Below, in pieces: positions 58,197 through 64,000 of a stretch of 64,000 nt of DNA. Numbering within the stretch: the stretch's first letter is position 1; each line of letters starts with the position of its first letter. The notes below the pieces were generated by a model. That model saw nothing but the letters and a program-made list of their open reading frames with translations, was not told the DNA's origin and did not search any database. The position numbers and the translations under genes are program-made. Source of the DNA: Martinezella tropici (lineage in GTDB: Bacteria > Pseudomonadota > Alphaproteobacteria > Rhizobiales > Rhizobiaceae); NCBI RefSeq assembly GCF_008370325.1, contig NZ_VNIP01000006.1:806001-870000 (forward strand), written 5' to 3'.

Positions 58197-58919
58197 TCAG
58201 ACCTCGTGGCTTTCGTGCGCGATATCAGGCTTGCGATTCGCCTTCACCGGCGGCAGCACTGCAGCCAGCGCGACGCCTGCCAATGCGCCGATGCTGACAT
58301 GCCAGGGCGAGCCGACATAGCGATGGGCTATGGCTGATGCGACTGCGCTGACAGCAACGACCGGCAGGAAATTGTCGCGCGTGCGGAAGCCCATGACGAT
58401 GCCGAGGAAATAGACCGGCAGCAGGATATCGAGACCGATGGCTTTCGGATCTCCGATCAGGCTGCCGAGAAGACCGCCGACCAGGCTCACCACTACCCAG
58501 GGAACATAGATCACCGCGGCAAAGCCGATATACCAGGCGAAAGTCACGGGCTTGCCGCTTTCATGACGCTTGATCGTTTCGGCGAATTGCGGATCGACAA
58601 GCAGGAAGAAAGTGAAGAACTTCTCTACCGCCGAAAAGTGCCTGATATAACGGGCGATCGCCGCCGAATAGAGCACGTGGCGGAAGTTCACGGCCAGGAT
58701 CGACAGCACGATGAGCCAAGCCTGGACATGGTTACCGAAGAGATCCAGCCCGACCATCTGGCTGGCGCCGGCATAGACGGTACCGCTCATCAGGGTCAAC
58801 TCGCCGAGCGACATGCCCTGGTCGCGCGCCAGCGCACCGAATAGGGCGCCGAAGGGCGCTGCGGCGAGGCCGACGGGAATGCCGCCCTTCAACCCGTCAA
58901 GAAATTCCGCGCGACTCAT
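58197..58919 (-). CDS. azlC: AzlC-family branched-chain amino-acid exporter subunit
   Basis: The 240-residue membrane protein has the AzlC hallmarks: GLKGGIPVGLAAAPFGALFGALA at the N-terminus, MSGTVYAGASQMVGLDL, NFRHVLYSAAI and DPQFAETI. About eight hydrophobic segments are seen. The ATG at 58919 (MSRAEF) is preferred; the frame reaches back to 59018 without a good start. It is the first gene of azlCD. Confidence 0.9.
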   Translation of the reverse strand: MSRAEFLDGLKGGIPVGLAAAPFGALFGALARDQGMSLGELTLMSGTVYAGASQMVGLDLFGNHVQAWLIVLSILAVNFRHVLYSAAIARYIRHFSAVEKFFTFFLLVDPQFAETIKRHESGKPVTFAWYIGFAAVIYVPWVVVSLVGGLLGSLIGDPKAIGLDILLPVYFLGIVMGFRTRDNFLPVVAVSAVASAIAHRYVGSPWHVSIGALAGVALAAVLPPVKANRKPDIAHESHEV

Positions 58920-59150
58920 GGTCCGCTCTGTCCTTTGTGGAAAAACCGGTTTTGCTCCGGATGCGGGTCGGGGGCGCGGATCCTGCAGGGGGAACGACGA
59001 CGTTGTACCCTTGCGCATTTGCTTCCGCGCTATTCAATAGCGGGACGTGTAAGCTGTGCGCGCCGGACCAGCAATTGAATTTACTTGATGGATCGATTGA
59101 TTTCCTTGATCCAGCGCTTTGAGACCGCTCGCAAAATGAGAGATGGAAAG

Positions 59151-59402
59151 ATGAAGAAGATCACCTTTTCGAAGGAGGAGAAGGCAGCCATGGTTGCGCG
59201 CGTCAAGCGCTATTTCGCCGATGAGTTGGACCAGACGCTCGGCTCGTTGCCCGCCGAATTCCTGCTCGATTTCTTCACCGCCGAGATCGGGCCATATTAT
59301 TACAATCAGGGCCTGCGGGATGCTCATGCTGCGCTGATGAGCAAAATGGAGGATTTCGGCGAGGCGATCTATCTGCTGGAGAAGGAGCCCCCCAAGGGCT
59401 GA
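59151..59402 (+). CDS. DUF2164-family protein
   Basis: The 83-residue protein is acidic and helical: ITFSKEEKAAMVARVKRYFADELDQTLGSLPAEFLLDFFTAEIGPYYYNQGLRDA, a pattern I recognise as DUF2164, of unknown function. The ATG at 59151 is preferred, with GGAAAG just upstream; ATG at 59136 is an alternative. It converges with panB across seven bases. Confidence 0.8.
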   Translation: MKKITFSKEEKAAMVARVKRYFADELDQTLGSLPAEFLLDFFTAEIGPYYYNQGLRDAHAALMSKMEDFGEAIYLLEKEPPKG

Positions 59403-59409
59403 GGCAGCT

Positions 59410-60231
59410 TCATTTCTTTGGCTGGAACGTGTGTTCCAGCGCGGGAAATGTGCGGGCCTTTACTTCCTCGGCATAGGCTTCGGCCGCCTTCGAAACCATG
59501 GGCGCCAGCTCCGCGAAATGCTTGACGAAGCGCGGCTTGAAATCGTTGAACAGGCCGAGCATATCGTCGGAAACGAGGATTTGCCCGTCGCAGGCTGCCG
59601 ATGCGCCGATGCCGATGGTGGGAATGGTGACAGCGGCGGTAATCTCGCGGGCGAGCGGTTCGACCGTGCCTTCGATCACCATTGCGAAGGCGCCAGCCTG
59701 TGAGATCGCCTTGGCGTCACGCCGGATCTTGTCGGCTTCCTTGTCCGAGCGGCCGAGCGAGCGGTAGCCGCCGGTCGTGTTTACCTGCTGCGGCATCAGG
59801 CCGACATGGCCAAAGACCGGAATGCCGCGAGAGGTCAGGAACGCCACTGTTTCAGCCATTTCCTCGCCGCCCTCCAGCTTCACGCCGTCGCAGCCGGTTT
59901 CCTTCAGGATGCGCGCGGCACTGCGAAAGGCTTGCTCCTTTGATTCCTGGTATGAGCCGAAGGGCAGGTCGACGATGACGCAGGCATGCTTGGCGCCACG
60001 CATGACGGCCTGGCCATGGGCGATCATCATATCGAGCGTGACGCCGACCGTCGTCTCCATACCGTAGAGCACCATGCCAAGGGAATCACCGACCAGCAGC
60101 AGGTCGCAATGCGGATCGAGCAGGCGGGCGATCGGTGTCGTATAGGCGGTTAGGCTGACGATCGGGCGCTGGCCCTTCATCGCCTCGATCGCGGCGGGCG
60201 TGATGCGCTTGGTGTGTCCGACAGTGCTCAT
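59410..60231 (-). CDS. panB: 3-methyl-2-oxobutanoate hydroxymethyltransferase
   Basis: PanB makes ketopantoate from ketoisovalerate and methylene-THF. The 273-residue protein has [25 protein letters not shown] (Mg-binding Asp), [15 protein letters not shown] and [16 protein letters not shown], all typical. It follows panC by one base, so the two form an operon for pantothenate synthesis. Confidence 0.95.
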   Translation of the reverse strand: MSTVGHTKRITPAAIEAMKGQRPIVSLTAYTTPIARLLDPHCDLLLVGDSLGMVLYGMETTVGVTLDMMIAHGQAVMRGAKHACVIVDLPFGSYQESKEQAFRSAARILKETGCDGVKLEGGEEMAETVAFLTSRGIPVFGHVGLMPQQVNTTGGYRSLGRSDKEADKIRRDAKAISQAGAFAMVIEGTVEPLAREITAAVTIPTIGIGASAACDGQILVSDDMLGLFNDFKPRFVKHFAELAPMVSKAAEAYAEEVKARTFPALEHTFQPKK

Positions 60232-60232
60232 C

Positions 60233-61108
60233 TCAGGCGGCCTTTTCGTTGTTTGATGGCTTGCGGCCGATGACCCGGTTGTCGAGCAGGCGGGTGGTGC
60301 CGATGCGCACGAAAAGCGCGATGAGAATAGGCTGTCCCTGCAAGGTCGTCAGCGGCTCCAGCGTGTCGGGATGACGAACGGCGGTGACTTCCGCTGTTGC
60401 CAGCAGCTCTTTTTCGATGAAGGTGCGCAGGGCTTCTTCGAGTGCTGCGGGATCATCCGCGCCGAGATCGTAGAGCCTCTCGGCCTCCGCCAATGCTTGA
60501 GGAACGATGACGGCGGCGGCGCGCTCCTCTTTCGAGAGATAGAGGTTGCGCGAGGAGAGGGCCAAACCATCCACATCACGAACGGTCGGCACTGGCACGA
60601 CACGAACGGGCTGCGCCAGGTCCTCGACCATGCGGCGGATGATCGCCACCTGTTGGTAATCCTTCTCGCCGAAATAGGCACTGTCGGGCAGGACGATATT
60701 GAAGAGCTTGGTGACGACTGTGGCAACACCGGCGAAATGGCCGGGGCGAACCGCGCCCTCCAGCTCCGTGCCGAGCTTCGGCACGTCGACCACCGTTTCC
60801 ATCGGTCGCGGATACATGTCGCTAACGCTGGGGGCGAAGAGAAAGTCGACGCCGGCACCACGCAGCATGGCGCTGTCACGCTCGAGATCGCGCGGATATC
60901 TCGTCAGATCCTCATTGGCGCCGAACTGCAGCGGGTTGACGAAAATGGAGGTGACGACGATATCGTTCTCGGCCTTGGCGCGGGAAACGAGTCCCATGTG
61001 GCCTGCATGCAGGTAGCCCATTGTGGGAACCAGGCCGATGCGCCTGCCGGCCGCGCGATGTTCGCCGAGCCGTTCGCGCAGAGCGGCTATCGTGTTGACG
61101 ATCTCCAT
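60233..61108 (-). CDS. panC: Pantothenate synthetase
   Basis: PanC ligates pantoate and beta-alanine with ATP. The 291-residue protein has the HIGH-like [32 protein letters not shown] and [11 protein letters not shown]. The ATG at 61108 has GGAGG upstream; the frame extends to 61150 without a better start. It is the first gene of panC-panB. Confidence 0.95.
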   Translation of the reverse strand: MEIVNTIAALRERLGEHRAAGRRIGLVPTMGYLHAGHMGLVSRAKAENDIVVTSIFVNPLQFGANEDLTRYPRDLERDSAMLRGAGVDFLFAPSVSDMYPRPMETVVDVPKLGTELEGAVRPGHFAGVATVVTKLFNIVLPDSAYFGEKDYQQVAIIRRMVEDLAQPVRVVPVPTVRDVDGLALSSRNLYLSKEERAAAVIVPQALAEAERLYDLGADDPAALEEALRTFIEKELLATAEVTAVRHPDTLEPLTTLQGQPILIALFVRIGTTRLLDNRVIGRKPSNNEKAA

Positions 61109-61293
61109 AGTGGCACTCCTCCCAAGGCAGCGCCGCCTTACACTGCCCATTCCATCCCTTGAATTTTGCGGGCCCTTCTAACGTGTGCAGTGCAAAAAAG
61201 CAATTCAAGGGCATTCGGTGTCAGCCTGGAGGATGCCATCGTCCGAGACCGGCCGAATTCGGTTTCGGTGCCGCTCCTTTGGAAAAAGGGAGC

Positions 61294-61322
61294 CGTTCCC
61301 AGGGACATAGTCCGTGGGAACG
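61294..61322 (-). terminator. Hairpin/terminator after the SDR-like gene
   Basis: CGTTCCCA (61294-61301) pairs with TGGGAACG (61315-61322), with an inner GGAC/GTCC stem around ATA. On the minus strand GCTCCCTTTTTCC follows, giving a T-tract a few bases away. Confidence 0.6.
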
Positions 61323-61352
61323 AAAGTGGCATAAACTCGATTTTGCGAGACT

Positions 61353-62057
61353 TCAGACCGAGCGGGTCAATCCGCCGTCGACTTTGAGGTTCTGGCCTGT
61401 GATGTAGCCGGCACCGTCTGAAGCCAGGAAGGCGACGGTGGCGGCGATTTCGGCGCTGGTGCCATAGCGCTTCATCGGCACGTTGTCGCGGCGCTCTTCG
61501 GTGGCTGGCAGGCTATCGATCCAGCCTGGCAGGACGTTGTTCATCCGCACATTGTCGGCGGCATAGGTATCAGCGAAAATCTTCGTATAGGAGGCAAGGC
61601 CGGCCCGGAATACCGCCGAGGTCGGGAACATTGCCGACGGCTCGAACGCCCATGCTGTGGAGATGTTGACGATGGCGCCGGACTTCTGCCTCTGCATAAT
61701 GGGAGCGACGAGACGAACCGAGCGGATGACATTCATCAGATAGACGTCGAGACCGGTATGCCATTGCTCGTCCGTGATATCGAGGATCGGAGCGCGCGGA
61801 CCGTGGCCGGCGCTGTTGACGAGCGCATCGATCCGGCCCCACTTTTCCATCGCTGCATCGACCAGACGCTTGAGATCGTCATTGGACTGGTTGGAGCCGG
61901 TAACGCCGATCCCGCCAAGTTCCTGAGCGAGAGCCTCGCCCTTTCCGGAGGACGAGAGGATGGCGACCTTGAACCCATCGGCGGCAAGGCGCCTGGCACT
62001 TGCTGCACCCATGCCGCTGCCGCCCGCAGTGATAATTGCCACTTTTTCTATCGACAT
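61353..62057 (-). CDS. SDR-family protein lacking the canonical YxxxK
   Basis: The 234-residue protein has the short-chain dehydrogenase fold: NAD(P)-binding AIITAGGSGMGAASARRLA, NSAGHG, NISTAW with the usual Ser, and ITGQNLKVDGGLTRSV. The segment after the Ser (FEPSAMFPTSAVFRAGLASYTK) has no Tyr and no Lys at the usual YxxxK positions; an Arg is nearby. It may be a divergent reductase or a non-catalytic protein. It diverges from a LysR gene, its probable regulator. Confidence 0.8.
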   Translation of the reverse strand: MSIEKVAIITAGGSGMGAASARRLAADGFKVAILSSSGKGEALAQELGGIGVTGSNQSNDDLKRLVDAAMEKWGRIDALVNSAGHGPRAPILDITDEQWHTGLDVYLMNVIRSVRLVAPIMQRQKSGAIVNISTAWAFEPSAMFPTSAVFRAGLASYTKIFADTYAADNVRMNNVLPGWIDSLPATEERRDNVPMKRYGTSAEIAATVAFLASDGAGYITGQNLKVDGGLTRSV

Positions 62058-62181
62058 CTATGCTTCCTTCGTCGTCTTGCTCCGGCAGGACCGATTGCCC
62101 TAAATCTGCCGATGAAATATCATCTTCTCGGCGCGGACGCTAAGCAGCTAAACTCTTATCTGTCAGTAGAATAACTATCGC

Positions 62182-63081
62182 ATGAATAGTTCACCAGTTA
62201 AACTTCCTTCTCTGAACGCTCTGAAAGCGTTCGAGGTGGCTGCGCGTCATTGCAGTTTCAGGCTGGCGGCCGAGGAACTCGGGGTTACTCAGGGCGCGGT
62301 CGCTCAGCAGGTGCGAGGGCTGGAAGCCGAGCTCGGCGTAAAACTGTTCGAGCGGATGCCGCGGACTTTGGCTCTGACCGGTGAAGGGCGAGGCTATATT
62401 GCCGACATCAGGCGCGCCTTTGAAATCATTGCCCGCGCGACTGGCGACCTCAACCCGCAACCCGTCAGGCTCACCATCAGCACCACGCCGACATTCGCAT
62501 CGAGATGGCTGATCCCACGCCTGCCGGATTTTACAGCCCGTCACCCCGATCTCGATCTCCACATCCTCGCGACGGAACGCGTATCGAGCTTCCAGGCGGA
62601 CGGAGTGGACCTTGCGGTCCGTTATGGGCGACCACCCTTTGGGCCGGGACTTGCGACCGAGCTGCTCTTCGAACAGGAAATCATTGCCGTTTGCAGCCCG
62701 GCGCTGCTGCATGATCGAAAGCCGCCAAAAACATCAGAGGAGCTTGCGGACTACGTGCTCCTTCATGATGCCCACAATTCCTGGCCCGAATTCATCGACA
62801 GGCATCTAGGGCAGACTGCGCAGGCATCCTACAAGGGGATCAGTTTCAGTCAGACATCGCACGCGATCGAGGCCGCCATTGCTGGGCAGGGCATTGTGCT
62901 TGCGAATCGCGATTTCGTTGCGCGCGACCTAGCGGAAGGCCGCCTGACGCAGATAATTCAGGGATCGCTGAGCGGCCCCTCCGACTTTTATCTCGTCTGG
63001 CCGCGTTATCGGAAGTCCTCTGCTCTTGAGACGGTGATTGCCTGGATGAGCGAGGAGGTGAGACGGAAATCATCGGCATGA
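62182..63081 (+). CDS. LysR-family transcriptional regulator (GcvA-like)
   Basis: The 299-residue protein has an N-terminal winged helix (LNALKAFEVAARHCSFRLAAEELGVTQGAVAQQVRGLEAELGVKLFER), a linker helix and an effector domain starting near LTISTTPTFASRWLIPRL, closest in pattern to GcvA. It is transcribed divergently from the SDR-like gene, the usual arrangement for a LysR regulator of its neighbour. The 124-base spacer should hold the operator. The ATG at 62182 has a weak ribosome site. Confidence 0.9.
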   Translation: MNSSPVKLPSLNALKAFEVAARHCSFRLAAEELGVTQGAVAQQVRGLEAELGVKLFERMPRTLALTGEGRGYIADIRRAFEIIARATGDLNPQPVRLTISTTPTFASRWLIPRLPDFTARHPDLDLHILATERVSSFQADGVDLAVRYGRPPFGPGLATELLFEQEIIAVCSPALLHDRKPPKTSEELADYVLLHDAHNSWPEFIDRHLGQTAQASYKGISFSQTSHAIEAAIAGQGIVLANRDFVARDLAEGRLTQIIQGSLSGPSDFYLVWPRYRKSSALETVIAWMSEEVRRKSSA

Positions 63082-63182
63082 TGTCATGACGCTGCCGGCA
63101 TTTTTTACCAGGTTTGGGCGTTGGGTCAGCTTCGTCTCCAGAGATTAGCGCTTTCCTCAATCTTTTGCTGTTAGCTGCCGGC

Positions 63183-64000
63183 ATGGCAAAGATCGTGGCG
63201 TTGGCTGCATATTTCTATCAGGCGGCGGTTGCCTTCGGGCTGCTGATCGTGGTGGCGCATCTGCTGGCTCCGGCGGATTACGCGGCCTATTCGCTGTTCA
63301 TCTCGATCAGCCAGTTCGCAGCGATTTTCTGTTTCGAATGGGTTCGCTTTGCCTGCAGCCGTTTCTATCCAGGACAGGGGTCTGGTAGCGAAGCCCGAGA
63401 GCGTAAGGCATTGACCATCGAATTTGCGGCGTGCTCGGCGATCTGCCTGATTGCGGCTTCTGCATCGATCTTCTTTTCCGTATCGGCGGAGATTGCCGTG
63501 CTTGGCGGCCTGGTTGCGATCTTCCAGGGCGGCAGCGACCTGCACCTCACCATGCTGCGCTTCCGCCAGGAATTTCGTATCTTTTCGCGGCTGCAGGGCT
63601 CGCGCGCAACCATTCTCGCAGCCGGCACGCTCGCGGGTGCTGCTGTCGCCCCGACCTTCACATGCACCGTCATCGGCCTAATGGCGGGTTACGGCGCTTA
63701 TGGTCTCCTGGCGGTCTTTCTGACCCGTAGCAGCCTGCGCGAGGCGGCACCTTTCGAGCCAGCGCTGTTCCGCAAGCACTTCGTCTATGGCAGCGTTGCG
63801 GCCAGCGCCTCCGTTATCGGCATGCTGACGCCGCTGGGATTGAAATCCATTCTCACAGCCACGTTGGGAGCGGGGGCCGCAGCTGGTGCGCTCCTGGCGC
63901 TCGATCTGCTGCAGCGCCCCTTTGTGCTGATCGTCTCCGCCCTGCAGGCCATTCAATATCCCGATGTCGTCACGACCTATGATCGTGATGGGGCAACGCC
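63183..64000 (+). CDS. Polysaccharide flippase-like membrane protein (3' part missing)
   Basis: An open frame begins at ATG 63183 and runs off the window. The 272 codons seen are strongly hydrophobic, with several membrane helices (AAYFYQAAVAFGLLIVVAHLLAPADYAAYSLFISISQF, ACSAICLIAASASIFF, ATILAAGTLAGAAVA). The pattern resembles polysaccharide/oligosaccharide (Wzx/MVF-type) flippases, including the LAPADYAAYSLF start typical of the group. The substrate is unknown. The ribosome site is weak. Confidence 0.65.
   Translation, partial: MAKIVALAAYFYQAAVAFGLLIVVAHLLAPADYAAYSLFISISQFAAIFCFEWVRFACSRFYPGQGSGSEARERKALTIEFAACSAICLIAASASIFFSVSAEIAVLGGLVAIFQGGSDLHLTMLRFRQEFRIFSRLQGSRATILAAGTLAGAAVAPTFTCTVIGLMAGYGAYGLLAVFLTRSSLREAAPFEPALFRKHFVYGSVAASASVIGMLTPLGLKSILTATLGAGAAAGALLALDLLQRPFVLIVSALQAIQYPDVVTTYDRDGAT

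Overview
The window is chromosomal DNA of an alphaproteobacterium of the Rhizobiaceae, probably Rhizobium or Agrobacterium. The evidence is the gene content: a dcw division cluster ending in a long-linker FtsZ, betaine-lipid genes btaAB, a pyrophosphate-type phosphofructokinase, a meso-DAP-type MurE, and alphaproteobacterial regulatory motifs (a GTTC-N7-GTTC LexA-type box, CtrA-like sites). The genus is inferred. No prophage, insertion sequence, CRISPR array, tRNA or rRNA was recognised, and base composition looks uniform.

Left part (1-20 kb). This is a housekeeping region rich in peptidoglycan enzymes. It starts with a partial alpha/beta hydrolase, then an RNase T2 gene behind a LexA-type box, the ABC-F factor EttA, and an ArsR-methyltransferase regulator (SahR-like) one base upstream of metF. 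Next come a 25-residue membrane peptide gene, a DMT transporter, an MltB-type transglycosylase, a GH25 lipoprotein, the overlapping pair btaA-btaB, a beta-lactamase-fold hydrolase, a lipoprotein SLT enzyme, a LysE exporter beside a 20-bp tandem repeat, PPi-PFK, a TerB-DnaJ protein coupled to an AmpD-type amidase, another SLT enzyme and a FAD oxidoreductase.

Centre (20-49 kb). rnpB (RNase P RNA) precedes the dcw cluster: mraZ-rsmH-ftsL-ftsI-murE-murF-mraY-murD-ftsW-murG-murC-murB, then a convergent MHS transporter and aqpZ bounded by two terminators, then ddlB-ftsQ-ftsA-ftsZ, lpxC, bamD-recN and ligA. Many junctions overlap by 1-4 bases, so the genes are translationally coupled. Four TGGGN boxes at an exact 10-bp period overlap a possible promoter upstream of mraZ, which is the expected signature of an MraZ operator.

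Right part (49-64 kb). This holds a GNAT acetyltransferase, an autoregulated-looking ArsR/SRPBCC operon, a CreA-like protein, an orphan CheW, a Sco1/FAD-monooxygenase/prmA group, a short minus-strand unit with a 46-codon ORF and its own terminator, aminopeptidase P, azlCD, a DUF2164 protein, panBC, an SDR-like protein without the usual YxxxK motif divergent from a LysR regulator, and the start of a flippase-like membrane protein cut by the window end.

No clearly new multi-gene system stands out. The most interesting signals are regulatory or small: the LexA-type box at RNase T2, the four-box MraZ operator, the 20-bp tandem repeat array, the 25-aa membrane peptide, the ftsA-ftsZ hairpin, the minus-strand small-ORF unit and the degenerate SDR. 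All assignments were made by reading the sequence, without database searches.
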